This document shows, one piece after another, positions 45,438 through 56,805 of a stretch of DNA of 64,000 nt (positions within the stretch are counted from its first letter, which is position 1; the number at the start of each line of letters is the position of its first letter). The position numbers and the translations under genes were made by a program. Source of the DNA: Daejeonella sp. (GTDB taxonomy: Bacteria > Bacteroidota > Bacteroidia > Sphingobacteriales > Sphingobacteriaceae); the NCBI RefSeq assembly GCF_017495225.1, contig NZ_JAFEIG010000005.1, positions 1 through 64,000 of the forward strand, read 5' to 3'. The notes below the pieces were generated by a model. That model was not told the DNA's origin and searched no databases. It saw only the letters and a program-made list of their open reading frames with translations.

Positions 45438-46946
45438 TTACACAAATTTGTTTAATGCATCTAGATAGGCATTGGCAGAAGCACGAACGATATCAGTGCT
45501 AAAACCATAGCCTTTATAGGATTTTCCATTATCTGTAACGCGCATATCTACCTTGCTCACATCATCACTTCCACTATGAATTGCATGGATATTAAACTCC
45601 TTGATGTTAAAGCTTTTACCAATAATTTGTTCAATAGCCTTGATTGTAGCATCTACAGGGCCATTCCCTTTAGCTGTGGCTTCGCTATCTTTGCCTTTAT
45701 AATTAAGGGTTATGGTGGCTTCGGGACTAGCCTGGTCGCCACAAACCACTTTTAGCGCTTTTATTGCTAGTCCGTCTTTATAATTATTTTCTGTTTCATG
45801 CCCCATCAGGAATAAGATATCATCATCTTTTATCTCCTTTTTACCGTCTGCGAGTGTCAAGAAACGCTCATAAACCTGATCAAGGTCAATACGTTCGATG
45901 GTATAACCCAAACGCTCTAAGTGGTGGTTAAGGGCATGGCGACCACTTCGGGCGGTTAAAATGATCTCTGATTGATCAATTCCAACATCCTCAGGGTTTA
46001 TAATTTCGTAGGTTTCTCTATTTTTTAAAACCCCATCTTGGTGGATTCCGGAGCTATGTGCAAATGCATTTTTTCCAACAATTGCTTTATTTGGTTGGAC
46101 AGGCATGCGCATCATACGGCTTACCATTCCGCTTAATTCGTATAAATGCTTACTATTTATTTTATGGGTAAAATTCAAGTTGTGATGAGTTTTAAGGATC
46201 ATCACAATTTCTTCCAAAGCTGTATTTCCTGCACGCTCACCTATTCCATTGATGGTGCATTCCACTTGTCGGGCACCATTTTGAATACCAGCAATACTAT
46301 TTGCTGTTGCTAGCCCTAGGTCGTTATGGCAATGCACAGAAATAATTGCTTGGTCAATATTTTTAACGTTTTCTTTCAAAAAACGAATTTTTTCTCCGTA
46401 TTGTTCAGGAAGGCAATAGCCATTGGTGTCTGGAATATTTACAACCGTTGCACCAGCAGCAATTACCGCTTCTATCATTTTTGCTAAATATTCATTGTCA
46501 GCTCTGCCGGCATCCTCAGCATAGAATTCGATGTCTTCGACAAAACTTTTAGCGTATTTAACCGCCTCAACAGCACGCTCCAAAATTGCTTCACGATTGC
46601 TATTGAACTTATATTTTATGTGATTATCAGATGCTCCAATTCCTGTATGAATACGTGGTCTTTTAGCAAATTTTAGAGCTTCGGCGGCACAATCGATATC
46701 TCCTTGATTAGCTCTAGTGAGTGCACAGATGATTGGCTCACGTACTGCTTTTGAAAGTTCCAATACGCTTTGAAAATCACCGGGACTTGAAATTGGGAAT
46801 CCAGCCTCAATAACATCTACGCCAAGAATTTCAAGAGACTTGGCAATTTCTATTTTCTCTACCGTAGAAAGCTGGCATCCAGGCACTTGCTCTCCATCTC
46901 TAAGCGTGGTATCAAAAATATAGATGCGGTTTGGATCGTGTAACAT
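45438..46946 (-). CDS. leuA: 2-isopropylmalate synthase
   Basis: Condenses 2-ketoisovalerate with acetyl-CoA, the first step of leucine synthesis. 502 residues: [16 protein letters not shown] at the N-terminus, [13 protein letters not shown], metal-binding [20 protein letters not shown], and a C-terminal LeuA regulatory domain (about 385-500) where leucine feedback acts in the family. It starts a second sub-block after a 177-base spacer downstream of ilvC that holds two inverted repeats. Confidence 0.94.
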   Translation of the reverse strand: MLHDPNRIYIFDTTLRDGEQVPGCQLSTVEKIEIAKSLEILGVDVIEAGFPISSPGDFQSVLELSKAVREPIICALTRANQGDIDCAAEALKFAKRPRIHTGIGASDNHIKYKFNSNREAILERAVEAVKYAKSFVEDIEFYAEDAGRADNEYLAKMIEAVIAAGATVVNIPDTNGYCLPEQYGEKIRFLKENVKNIDQAIISVHCHNDLGLATANSIAGIQNGARQVECTINGIGERAGNTALEEIVMILKTHHNLNFTHKINSKHLYELSGMVSRMMRMPVQPNKAIVGKNAFAHSSGIHQDGVLKNRETYEIINPEDVGIDQSEIILTARSGRHALNHHLERLGYTIERIDLDQVYERFLTLADGKKEIKDDDILFLMGHETENNYKDGLAIKALKVVCGDQASPEATITLNYKGKDSEATAKGNGPVDATIKAIEQIIGKSFNIKEFNIHAIHSGSDDVSKVDMRVTDNGKSYKGYGFSTDIVRASANAYLDALNKFV

Positions 46947-46981
46947 ATCAAATAATTATTCAAGCATTTCTGCTTTTGTTG

Positions 46982-46998
46982 ATTCCCAAAGTGGGAAT
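46982..46998. promoter_or_regulatory. Short inverted repeat upstream of leuA
   Basis: ATTCCCA (46982-46988) AAG TGGGAAT (46992-46998), a perfect 7-bp-arm dyad 36 bases before the leuA ATG. It could be a regulator site; no protein can be assigned. Confidence 0.4.
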
Positions 46999-47079
46999 TT
47001 ATTCTCTTTTTTATTTTAGTTTTCTGTTAAAAAATCTTGATAATCAATGATTTAAGTGTTATTTTAACAGAATAAAATA

Positions 47080-47116
47080 GAATTTAAGCTTGCAAAAAAT
47101 TTACAAGCTTAAATTC
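47080..47116 (-). terminator. Strong hairpin just after ilvC
   Basis: GAATTTAAGCTTG (47080-47092) and CAAGCTTAAATTC (47104-47116) form a perfect 13-bp stem with an 11-nt loop, beginning 7 bases beyond the ilvC stop. On the minus strand it is followed by TATTTTATT. It may terminate or attenuate transcription between the ilv and leu sub-blocks. Confidence 0.6.
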
Positions 47117-47123
47117 ATTAAAC

Positions 47124-48179
47124 TTATTTTTCAGGTTGATTTTCAGGGCGTAAGCTTCTTACCGCCTGACCTGCCTGCCAAATTTCGCTATCATGTAAAG
47201 TTTTCAGTTCTGCTTCAAGCTTTACACGGTAGTCTGGTTGGCTATTTAATTTGATTGTTCTTTCTGCCTCTTTTCCAGATGCTACGCTTTCATACAATTC
47301 ATCAAATACAGGTTGAGTTGCATCGCGGAAACGTCCTTTCCAGTCTAAAGCCCCACGTTGTGCAGTTGTAGAACAATTGGCATACATCCAGTCCATTCCA
47401 TTTTCAGCAACTAAAGGCATCAAACTTTGAGTTAGTTCTTCTACAGTCTCATTGAATGCTTCAGAAGGTGAATGTCCGTTTCTACGTAAAGTATTGTATT
47501 GAGCTTCAAAAATTCCAGCGATGGCGCCCATCAAAGTTCCACGCTCACCTGTAAGGTCAGAGTAAACCTCTTTACGGAAATCAGTCTCAAATAAGTATCC
47601 AGAACCAACGCCAATACCTAGTGCAATGGCGCGATCTCTACCTTTTCCTGTTGCATCTTGGTGGATAGCGAAAGATGAGTTTAAGCCTTTTCCAGCTAAG
47701 AATAAACGACGTAAAGATGTTCCAGAACCTTTTGGAGCTACTAAAATAACGTCAACATCTGCTGGAGGAATAATTCCTGTTTGTTCTTTGTAGGTGATAC
47801 CAAATCCGTGAGAAAAGTATAATGCCTTTCCTGGAGTTAAATATTTTTTAATTGTTGGCCAAAGAGCAATCTGTCCGGCATCTGATAAAAGATATTGAAT
47901 GATTGTTCCTTTTTCAGCGGCTTCTTCAATTTCAAATAGAGTTTCGCCAGGTACCCAACCATCTGCAATAGCTTTATCCCATGTTTTTGAGTCTTTACGC
48001 TGACCGATAATCACATTAATGCCGTTGTCGCGTAGGTTTAATGCTTGCCCCGGACCTTGAACTCCGTAGCCAATTATTGCTACAGTTTCATTTTTAAGTA
48101 CTTCACGTGCTTTGTCTAAGGGGAATTCTTCGCGGGTTACTACCTCTTCAACAACCCCACCGAAATTGATCTTTGCCAT
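47124..48179 (-). CDS. ilvC: Ketol-acid reductoisomerase
   Basis: Isomerises and reduces acetolactate or acetohydroxybutyrate with NADPH, the second common step of valine, leucine and isoleucine synthesis. 351 residues. The Rossmann motif reads GYGVQGPGQALNLRDNG, with QRKDSKTW as the phosphate-binding loop; VAPKGSGTSLRR and the metal-site acidic residues in DLTGERGTLMGAIAG follow. It is a short (class I) enzyme. It lies 49 bases after ilvN. Confidence 0.95.
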   Translation of the reverse strand: MAKINFGGVVEEVVTREEFPLDKAREVLKNETVAIIGYGVQGPGQALNLRDNGINVIIGQRKDSKTWDKAIADGWVPGETLFEIEEAAEKGTIIQYLLSDAGQIALWPTIKKYLTPGKALYFSHGFGITYKEQTGIIPPADVDVILVAPKGSGTSLRRLFLAGKGLNSSFAIHQDATGKGRDRAIALGIGVGSGYLFETDFRKEVYSDLTGERGTLMGAIAGIFEAQYNTLRRNGHSPSEAFNETVEELTQSLMPLVAENGMDWMYANCSTTAQRGALDWKGRFRDATQPVFDELYESVASGKEAERTIKLNSQPDYRVKLEAELKTLHDSEIWQAGQAVRSLRPENQPEK

Positions 48180-48228
48180 TTTGTTTTGTTTTTATTTAAT
48201 GTTATTTATTGATTTTCTTTTTATTGAT

Positions 48229-48849
48229 TTACATGGTGAAAATCTTTTGCCCGTTATTAAGGAACTCATTTTCAGATGTTTCTTCTCCAGGTTCAGCCTT
48301 TTCAAATTCACGTAATTTGCGGTTAAATCCTTCACTATGTTTTATGATAGCAACTCTAGCACTACGTACAAATTCTATTAATCCAAAAGGTTGTAAGATC
48401 TTAATTAATGCATCTGTTTCTTCGCGGTGTCCAGTAGTTTCAAAAACGGTATAATCCTTACGAATTACTACTGCACGGGCACCATTTTCACGTAGAAGAC
48501 GCTCTACACTAGCTTTCTCGGCGATAATGTCTGTCGGGACTTTGTAGAGCGCGAGTTCTTGCCAAATCACTTCATCGTTTGTATTGAAGTAAACTTTCAA
48601 CACCTCAACTTGCTTTTCAATTTGTCGGGAAAGCTTTTTTACCACTTCTTCCGTTTCATTTACCACAATATTAAATCTGTGAATACTTTCAATTTCAGAG
48701 GGGGAAGTGTTAAGGCTATGAATATTTATTTTGCGGCGAGTGAAAATAATTGCGATCCTGTTTAGGAGTCCGATTTGATTTTCAGTGTACACCGTAATAT
48801 TATATTCCTGTTTTCCAGGTGCTTTTTCTGTCTCGTTTTGATTGCTCAT
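48229..48849 (-). CDS. ilvN: Acetolactate synthase small (regulatory) subunit
   Basis: Regulatory subunit that confers valine feedback on IlvB. 206 residues: an ACT domain (about 16-92, YNITVYTENQIGLLNRIAIIFTRRKINIHSL) followed by the ALS small-subunit C-terminal domain (about 95-175), with a charged tail. It is a little longer than the usual 160-180 residues. Encoded 29 bases after ilvB. Confidence 0.93.
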   Translation of the reverse strand: MSNQNETEKAPGKQEYNITVYTENQIGLLNRIAIIFTRRKINIHSLNTSPSEIESIHRFNIVVNETEEVVKKLSRQIEKQVEVLKVYFNTNDEVIWQELALYKVPTDIIAEKASVERLLRENGARAVVIRKDYTVFETTGHREETDALIKILQPFGLIEFVRSARVAIIKHSEGFNRKLREFEKAEPGEETSENEFLNNGQKIFTM

Positions 48850-48878
48850 TTTTTTCTTTCTAATTTGATGAACATGTA

Positions 48879-50615
48879 TTATTTCAACCTGATTTCACTC
48901 ACGCTACATCCCTGTGGAACCATCGGGAACACATTATTTTCTTTAGTTACCATCACTTCTAAGAGGAATGATCCCTTGTTATTTAACATTTCTTCTAATG
49001 CTGGACTAAGATTTTCACGTTCAGAAATGCTTCTTCCTTTTATGCCATAGGCTGCTGCAACAGCCACAAAATCAGGACTTTGAATGTCAACAAATGAATA
49101 TCGATTATCATTAAAAAGCTCCTGCCATTGTCTTACCATTCCTAAAAAACGATTGTTTAAAATGAGGATTTTTACATCAACACCACTTTGCATGATGGTA
49201 CCAAGTTCCTGAATGGTCATTTGAAATCCGCCATCACCAATTACAGCAACCACAGTTTTTTGAAGAGCACCAAACTTAGCTCCAATAGCAGCAGGTAGGG
49301 CAAATCCCATAGTTCCTAGTCCGCCACTAGTCACATTACTCCGACTATTATTTAATTTAGCATATCTGCAGGCCACCATTTGATGCTGACCAACATCTGT
49401 TACGATTACCGCTTCACCTTTTGTTAGTTCATTCAACTGATGAATTACTTCACCCATAGTGAGTTCACCACTTGCAGGATGAAGCTCATTTTGAATTACT
49501 GCATCAAACTCATTTTTATCGAATTCTCTAAATTTTTGTAGCCATTGGTGATGATCTTTTTTCTGAATCAATTCTGTTAAGGCTGGGATTGTTTCTTTAC
49601 AATCGCCCCATACTGGAACAGTAGTTTGAACATTTTTATCTATTTCAGAAGGATCGATATCTAAATGAATGATTTTTGCCTGTTTAGCATATTTATCTAA
49701 GCGACCTGTAACGCGATCATCGAATCGCATTCCGATAGCAATAAGTACATCACACTCATTGGTAAGCACATTAGGGCCATAATTACCATGCATTCCCAAC
49801 ATACCAACGTTTAAGGGATGGTCTGTAGGGATGGCTCCAGCACCTAATATTGTCCATGCAGAGGGGATTCCACTTTTTTCAACTAGCGCTTTAAATTCCT
49901 TCTCTGCTTCACCTAGAATTACCCCTTGACCCCAAATAATGAAAGGTTTCTTAGCCTGATTGATTAATTCTGCAGCTTGAACAATGTATTCTTTTCTAAT
50001 CAATGGCTTCGGACGATAGCTACGAATGTGATTACAAGGAGTATATCCGCTAAAATCAAATTTTTGAAGCTGTGCATTTTTGGTAATATCAATTAAAACT
50101 GGTCCAGGGCGGCCACTTCTAGCGATGTAAAATGCTTTGCTGATTACTTCTGGAATTTCATTTGCATCCGTTACTTGATAATTCCATTTTGTGACAGGAG
50201 TTGTAATATTGATCACATCCGTTTCCTGGAAAGCATCTGTTCCTAAGAGATGAGCAAATACTTGGCCAGTAATACAAACTAGGGGAGTGCTATCGATCAT
50301 GGCATCTGCAAGGCCTGTTACTAAGTTTGTTGCGCCCGGACCGCTAGTTGCGAAAACTACTCCAACTTTTCCAGAAGTTCTTGCAAAACCTTGCCCAGCA
50401 TGAATTCCACCTTGCTCATGTCTTACTAGAATATGATTTAATTTATCTTTATAATCGTAAATAGCATCATAGATTGGCATAATTGCTCCTCCCGGATAAC
50501 CGAAAATAACATTTGTCCCCTCTGCAATTAAGGCTTCAAGTAAAGCTACAGAGCCCGAAACTTCTTTTGTTTCAATAGGTTTAGTTTCACTTAAAATTGT
50601 CTGGGCCTTTTCCAT
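48879..50615 (-). CDS. ilvB: Acetolactate synthase large subunit
   Basis: Thiamine-diphosphate enzyme joining two pyruvates, or pyruvate and 2-ketobutyrate. 578 residues: IFGYPGGAIMPIYDA and the catalytic Glu in RHEQGGIHAGQGFAR at the N-terminus, the FAD-binding central domain, and the ThDP motif VIGDGGFQMTIQELGT...NNRFLGMVRQWQ at the C-terminus. It is the partner of IlvN and lies 55 bases after ilvD. Confidence 0.95.
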   Translation of the reverse strand: MEKAQTILSETKPIETKEVSGSVALLEALIAEGTNVIFGYPGGAIMPIYDAIYDYKDKLNHILVRHEQGGIHAGQGFARTSGKVGVVFATSGPGATNLVTGLADAMIDSTPLVCITGQVFAHLLGTDAFQETDVINITTPVTKWNYQVTDANEIPEVISKAFYIARSGRPGPVLIDITKNAQLQKFDFSGYTPCNHIRSYRPKPLIRKEYIVQAAELINQAKKPFIIWGQGVILGEAEKEFKALVEKSGIPSAWTILGAGAIPTDHPLNVGMLGMHGNYGPNVLTNECDVLIAIGMRFDDRVTGRLDKYAKQAKIIHLDIDPSEIDKNVQTTVPVWGDCKETIPALTELIQKKDHHQWLQKFREFDKNEFDAVIQNELHPASGELTMGEVIHQLNELTKGEAVIVTDVGQHQMVACRYAKLNNSRSNVTSGGLGTMGFALPAAIGAKFGALQKTVVAVIGDGGFQMTIQELGTIMQSGVDVKILILNNRFLGMVRQWQELFNDNRYSFVDIQSPDFVAVAAAYGIKGRSISERENLSPALEEMLNNKGSFLLEVMVTKENNVFPMVPQGCSVSEIRLK

Positions 50616-50670
50616 AATATTCTGTTTATTTTCTATGTGTGTGCAAATGGAATTAACATTTGCTCATTTT

Positions 50671-52350
50671 TTAATCTTCGTCTGTTACGCAACCCTCTGA
50701 AGCGTTTTTTACTTGTTTGAAGTATTTGAATAAGACCCCATTTTTTACTGGAGGCTCCGGTTGTTTCCACACTTTTCTTCTATTTGCCATTTCTTCATCC
50801 GAAATCATGACATTAATTGAATTCTTGATGGCACTAATTTCTATGGTATCACCATCCTGAACTAATCCGATATTTCCACCTTCAAATGCTTCGGGAGTTA
50901 TATGGCCCACAACAAAACCGTGCGTTCCACCTGAAAAACGTCCATCAGTAATTAGTGCAACTGAAGATCCTAAACCGGCACCAAATATGGCAGAGGTCGG
51001 TTTTAACATCTCAGGCATGCCTGGAGCACCTTTGGGACCAACATTTCGGATAACAACAACATCGCCTGCTTTTACTTTACCACTACTAATGCCATGAATT
51101 AATTCAAATTCGCCATCAAATACACGTGCCGGACCGGTAAACGATTCGCCTTCTTTGCCGCTAATTTTAGCTACTGAGCCTAGTGGAGCAAGGTTTCCAT
51201 AAAGCATTTGTAAGTGACCAGTTTTTTTAACCGGATTTTCATATGGTAGGATAACATTTTGACTATTAAAATCTAGATCAGCAGCATTTGCTACATTTTC
51301 GGCGAGTGTTTTGCCAGTAACAGTAAGGCAATCGCCATGAATCAGACCTTTTTGTAAAAGATATTTTAGTACAGATGGTAAACCACCGATAGCATGAACA
51401 TCCTCCATCATGTATTTACCACTAGGTTTTAGGTCAGCAATAACTGAAGTTTCATCACTAATTTTTTGAAAATCAGACAATTCAAGCTTTATTCCAACCG
51501 ATTTAGCCATTGCAATTAGGTGCAAAACAGCATTGGTTGAACCTCCAAGGACCATAACTGTAACGATGGCATTGTGAAATGCCTTTCTAGTCATGATATC
51601 TCTTGGTTTAATATCTTTTTCAAGAAGTATTCGAATGTATTTACCAGCTTCTAAACACTCTTGTCTTTTTTCATCACTTAAGGCAGGGTAGGAGGAGCTA
51701 TAAGGAAGGCTCATTCCCATGGCTTCAATTGCAGATGCCATGGTATTGGCTGTGTACATTCCACCACATGCTCCTGCACCAGGGCAAGCTCTTTGAATGA
51801 TTCCTTGGTAATCCTCTTCATCTAGATTCCCTGCTAGTTTTTGCCCTAATGCTTCAAATGCAGAGACAATGTTTAGAGATTGGCCTTTATACTGACCTGA
51901 GTGAATGCTACCACCATATACCATAATTGCAGGGCGATTTAAACGTCCCATAGCGATAATGGCTCCAGGCATATTTTTATCACATCCCGGCAAGGCAATT
52001 AATCCGTCATAATAGTGCCCACCACAAACAGTTTCAATAGAATCTGCAATAAGATCCCTTGAAACTAAGGAAAAGCGCATGCCTTCTGTTCCGTTTGTAA
52101 TTCCATCACTTATACCGATTGTGTGAAACATCAGGCCAACCAAATTATTATCCCAAACACCTTTTTTAACATCTTTTGCAAGATCATTGAGATGCATGTT
52201 ACAAGTATTGCCGTCATAGCCCATGCTCACAATACCAACTTGAGCTTTTGCAAGATCTTCGGTTGTTAATCCAATTCCATAAAGCATAGCCTGTGAAGCT
52301 GGTTGCGTGGGGTCTTGGGTGACTGTTTTACTGTATTTATTGAGTGCCAT
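50671..52350 (-). CDS. ilvD: Dihydroxy-acid dehydratase
   Basis: Dehydrates dihydroxyisovalerate and dihydroxymethylvalerate to the keto acids. 559 residues, first gene of the branched-chain block. Three cysteines that bind the Fe-S cluster are visible ([32 protein letters not shown]), and [11 protein letters not shown] lies near the C-terminus. Upstream is 470 bases of gene-free DNA. I found neither a leader peptide nor a matching promoter box. Confidence 0.95.
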   Translation of the reverse strand: MALNKYSKTVTQDPTQPASQAMLYGIGLTTEDLAKAQVGIVSMGYDGNTCNMHLNDLAKDVKKGVWDNNLVGLMFHTIGISDGITNGTEGMRFSLVSRDLIADSIETVCGGHYYDGLIALPGCDKNMPGAIIAMGRLNRPAIMVYGGSIHSGQYKGQSLNIVSAFEALGQKLAGNLDEEDYQGIIQRACPGAGACGGMYTANTMASAIEAMGMSLPYSSSYPALSDEKRQECLEAGKYIRILLEKDIKPRDIMTRKAFHNAIVTVMVLGGSTNAVLHLIAMAKSVGIKLELSDFQKISDETSVIADLKPSGKYMMEDVHAIGGLPSVLKYLLQKGLIHGDCLTVTGKTLAENVANAADLDFNSQNVILPYENPVKKTGHLQMLYGNLAPLGSVAKISGKEGESFTGPARVFDGEFELIHGISSGKVKAGDVVVIRNVGPKGAPGMPEMLKPTSAIFGAGLGSSVALITDGRFSGGTHGFVVGHITPEAFEGGNIGLVQDGDTIEISAIKNSINVMISDEEMANRRKVWKQPEPPVKNGVLFKYFKQVKNASEGCVTDED

Positions 52351-52820
52351 GTATTTTATGTCTTGATCTTTTCCTTTTTGGGGTGATATTGATTTGTTCT
52401 TTTTAAAACAAGAGTTTTTATCCTATAAGCTCTAATTAAATAATGCAATTGATGGTTATAATTTATACTAGCAAGCGAATAATCAATGCTTTTAGGAAAG
52501 CTAATTTTAGGCCTGCTTAAATCAATTTTTGACCATTATTTGACTCTTTATTAATTTCTTAATTATTGTAATTTCAATTTAAGTTCTTATTGTTTAACTA
52601 TCAATAGAGGACTGATTTATTTTTAATTAGAATAAAATATTGAATAATCAAAATTTACAGTATAAAATTTTGTCAATAATGAATTGTTCTACATAAAATA
52701 TTGATATTGTAGACCAAAATGGTTTTGGGTTTTCGGTTCAAAAAATTGATTTATCAGCTAATTGAGACATTTTCTGCTTAAAATCAGATTTATTGGCTAG
52801 GAATTGAAATTAAATGGAAA
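52351..52820. other. Gene-free AT-rich spacer upstream of ilvD
   Basis: No open reading frame, RNA gene, leader peptide rich in Ile/Val/Leu codons, or TAnnTTTG box on the minus strand that I can support. Nothing repeats. The ilvD promoter must lie here, but I cannot place it. Confidence 0.5.
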
Positions 52821-52826
52821 CAAAAA

Positions 52827-52856
52827 AGCCCTTCAAATCCGGAGATTAGAAGGGCT
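52827..52856 (-). terminator. Rho-independent terminator after atpC
   Basis: AGCCCTTC (52827-52834) pairs perfectly with GAAGGGCT (52849-52856). On the minus strand it is followed by TTTTTTG. It starts 18 bases after the atpC stop. Confidence 0.9.
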
Positions 52857-52874
52857 CTAAAAGAGGGGTATTTT

Positions 52875-53123
52875 TTAGGAATTTATGGTTCCTTCGGCAA
52901 GTACCATAATTGAATTATTTAATACTTCAATTACACCGCCTTTGATATAAATAGTTTCTTCAGAATTGTCTTTACGGATAATCACTTTACCATCTTCTAA
53001 AGTAGAGATGATTGGAGCGTGGTCTTTCAAGACTTCGAATGATCCCATTGTACCAGGTACAGTTACAGATCTTACTTCTCCTTCGTAAACTTTTTTATCA
53101 GGTGTTAATATTTCTAATTTCAT
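52875..53123 (-). CDS. atpC: ATP synthase epsilon subunit
   Basis: An 82-residue F1 epsilon subunit, the short form lacking the C-terminal helical hairpin. It forms the N-terminal beta sandwich (MKLEILTPDKKVYEGEVRSVTVPGTMGSFEVLKDHAPIIS). The start is the ATG at 53123. The frame stays open upstream to 53219 only because it crosses GAGATGT heptamers, and that extension is not conserved sequence. It lies after atpD, separated by the repeat tract, and ends at a strong terminator. Confidence 0.93.
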   Translation of the reverse strand: MKLEILTPDKKVYEGEVRSVTVPGTMGSFEVLKDHAPIISTLEDGKVIIRKDNSEETIYIKGGVIEVLNNSIMVLAEGTINS

Positions 53124-53136
53124 ATTTTTTAGAATC

Positions 53137-53237
53137 GAGATGTGAGATGTGAGATTTGAGATGTGAGATGTGAGATGTGAGATTTGAGATCGTCTCACAT
53201 CTTTTGTCTCATATCTCACATCTAATATCTCATATCT
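53137..53237. repeat. GAGATGT heptamer tract between atpD and atpC, forming a long hairpin
   Basis: Plus-strand GAGATGT/GAGATTT units (53137-53190) face reverse-complement CTCACAT/CTCATAT units (53193-53237). The centre folds as a perfect 10-bp stem AGATGTGAGA (53173-53182) with TCTCACATCT (53193-53202), and much of the rest can pair imperfectly. In the mRNA this places a long hairpin between the atpD stop (53241) and the atpC start (53123). Confidence 0.85.
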
Positions 53238-53240
53238 CCC

Positions 53241-55070
<1,830 letters not shown>

Positions 55071-55991
55071 ATGAAAAGAATAATGGTTACGGGGAGTAAT
55101 GGATTACTCGGGCAAAAAATCACGGATCTTTCTTTGCTAGATCCTGAAATTGAGCTTATTGCCACTTCAGTAGGTCCTAATAGGCACCCAGTAAAATCTG
55201 GATATACCTATGAGGAGCTTGATGTTTTAGATCCTATTCGCTTAGATGAATTGGTGGCAAAATATCATCCGAATGCAATAATTCATACAGCTGCAATGAC
55301 TAATGTAGATGCATGTGAGCTTGACCATGAGAAATGCTATGCGCTCAATGTTAAATCGGTTGAAAACCTGATTAAAGTTTCTCAAAATACAGATATTCAA
55401 TTGATACATTTATCAACTGATTTTATTTTTGATGGAGAGGATGGTCCCTATGCAGAGGATGCAGAACCAAATCCACTGAGTTATTACGGTCAAACCAAGC
55501 TTGAATCTGAAATAATATTACAAAATTCCTCATGTAACTGGGCTATTTTGCGAACCATTATTGTGTATGGCATTGTAAATGATATGAGCCGCACCAATAT
55601 AGTTTTATGGGCTAAGGCCGCATTAGAAAAGGGAGAGCCTATTAATGTAGTTAATGATCAATGGCGCATGCCAACTTTAGCCGAAGACTTAGCACAATGT
55701 TGTTTGCTGGCAGTTAAAAATAATGCTAAAGGCGTTTTTAATGCTTCTGGAAAGGATTTGATGAGTATCTTGGAAATTGTGGAGCGTGTGGCAGATTATT
55801 ATGGCTTAGATAAATCCTTAATCAATCCGATTTCTGCTGAAAGCCTTAATCAAGCGGCTAAAAGACCTAAGAAGACCGGTTTTATTTTAGATAAAACGAT
55901 AAAAGAATTGGGATATCAACCCCATTCCTTTGAAGAGGGTATCGCTTTTATGGAAAAACAAATAAATGCGATTAATAATATGAAAAAATAG
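55071..55991 (+). CDS. RmlD-like NAD(P)-dependent sugar-nucleotide reductase
   Basis: A 306-residue extended short-chain dehydrogenase of the dTDP-4-dehydrorhamnose reductase (RmlD) type: TGSNGLLGQ cofactor loop (about 7-15), AAMTNVDACE, and the catalytic YxxxK as YYGQTK. It stands apart from other dTDP-sugar genes, so the substrate may differ from dTDP-4-keto-rhamnose. Single gene, 77 bases before the peroxiredoxin gene. Confidence 0.8.
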   Translation: MKRIMVTGSNGLLGQKITDLSLLDPEIELIATSVGPNRHPVKSGYTYEELDVLDPIRLDELVAKYHPNAIIHTAAMTNVDACELDHEKCYALNVKSVENLIKVSQNTDIQLIHLSTDFIFDGEDGPYAEDAEPNPLSYYGQTKLESEIILQNSSCNWAILRTIIVYGIVNDMSRTNIVLWAKAALEKGEPINVVNDQWRMPTLAEDLAQCCLLAVKNNAKGVFNASGKDLMSILEIVERVADYYGLDKSLINPISAESLNQAAKRPKKTGFILDKTIKELGYQPHSFEEGIAFMEKQINAINNMKK

Positions 55992-56068
55992 CATTATTGA
56001 ATAGGTTTTTCCCACCGAATACGTTAAAAACTTTTTAAAATATTAACTTCGAAAAAAAAATAAATCTT

Positions 56069-56530
56069 ATGGCAAATCTAAAAGGACAACAAGCGTCTGA
56101 TTTTACCCTATACAGTTCCGAATTAAAGGAAGTTTCCTTGGCAGATTATGCAGGAAAGAAAGTAGTAATTCATTTCTTTCCAATGGCTTTTACTGGAGTT
56201 TGTACCACTCAGTTATGTACCATGCGTGATACTTTTGGTTATTACGATGAGTTAGGTGCTGAAATTATCGCAATTTCTGTGGATTCTCCATTTACACTTG
56301 CTAAATTCAAGGAAGAGAATAATTATCAATTTCCATTGCTTTCTGATTTCAATAAAGAAGTATCACAAGCTTATGGAGCATTTTATGATGAATTTGTATT
56401 TAATTTAAAGGGAGTTTCTAAAAGAGCAGCCTTTGTTTTAGATGAAAATCATAAAATTGTTTACGCAGAAGTTTTGGAATCGGCGGGAGATCTTCCTGAT
56501 TTCAATGCAATTCGTGAAGCAGTAAACTGA
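56069..56530 (+). CDS. Peroxiredoxin
   Basis: A 153-residue AhpC/TSA-fold peroxidase, cytoplasmic. The active-site motif is PMAFTGVCTTQLC with peroxidatic Cys45; Cys50 is a possible second cysteine, and the catalytic Thr and Pro are in place. It reduces hydrogen peroxide or organic peroxides using thiol donors; the donor is unknown. The motif resembles the AhpE/thiol-specific class more than BCP. Confidence 0.85.
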   Translation: MANLKGQQASDFTLYSSELKEVSLADYAGKKVVIHFFPMAFTGVCTTQLCTMRDTFGYYDELGAEIIAISVDSPFTLAKFKEENNYQFPLLSDFNKEVSQAYGAFYDEFVFNLKGVSKRAAFVLDENHKIVYAEVLESAGDLPDFNAIREAVN

Positions 56531-56608
56531 AAATAAGGTCTTTTGGCCCTGATTTTTAAGGGATTACGAGTATTTTCAAAAAAACTATGTTTGTATGAAA
56601 AGAAAGCA

Positions 56609-56616
56609 TATTTTTG
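56609..56616 (+). promoter_or_regulatory. -7 box of the tRNA-Arg promoter
   Basis: TATTTTTG followed by CAG, 16 bases before the tRNA, the same box as at atpD. The TTTG at 56590-56593 is only 15 bases upstream, so the -33 element is doubtful. Confidence 0.55.
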
Positions 56617-56631
56617 CAGTCCGTTAAAAAT

Positions 56632-56705
56632 GCACCTGTAGCTTAATTGGATAGAGCACCTGACTACGGATCAGGAGGTTAGGGGTTCGACTCCCTTCAG
56701 GTGCA
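56632..56705 (+). tRNA. tRNA-Arg (anticodon ACG)
   Basis: Full cloverleaf: acceptor GCACCTG pairs with CAGGTGC, D arm GCTT...GAGC, anticodon arm CCTGA-CTACGGA-TCAGG giving anticodon ACG, T arm AGGGG-TTCGACT-CCCTT, discriminator A. The 3' CCA is not encoded. With A34 edited to inosine it would read CGU, CGC and CGA. Confidence 0.95.
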
Positions 56706-56711
56706 CATTGT

Positions 56712-56744
56712 AAAAGCCTTTTCGACTTTAACGGAAAGGCTTTT
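56712..56744 (+). terminator. Hairpin after tRNA-Arg
   Basis: AAAAGCCTTT (56712-56721) pairs perfectly with AAAGGCTTTT (56735-56744). The stem's own T-rich end could act as the terminator tail for the tRNA transcript; it lies 62 bases before adk. Confidence 0.65.
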
Positions 56745-56805
56745 AATTTGCATTAAACCATCCTGTCATCACAAATTTGACCCAACAGGATTAATTAGAT
56801 ATCAA

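Noticed and set aside
52351..52560. Leader peptide or attenuator upstream of ilvD
   Set aside because: On the minus strand I found no short open frame rich in Ile, Val or Leu codons and no alternative hairpins with a T-run.
53124..53219. N-terminal extension of atpC by 32 residues
   Set aside because: The extension is translation of the GAGATGT heptamer tract. The conserved epsilon N-terminus begins at the ATG at 53123.
56701..56805. N-terminal extension of adk beginning at a GTG
   Set aside because: It starts inside the tRNA-Arg gene and crosses its terminator hairpin. The normal P-loop start is the ATG at 56806.
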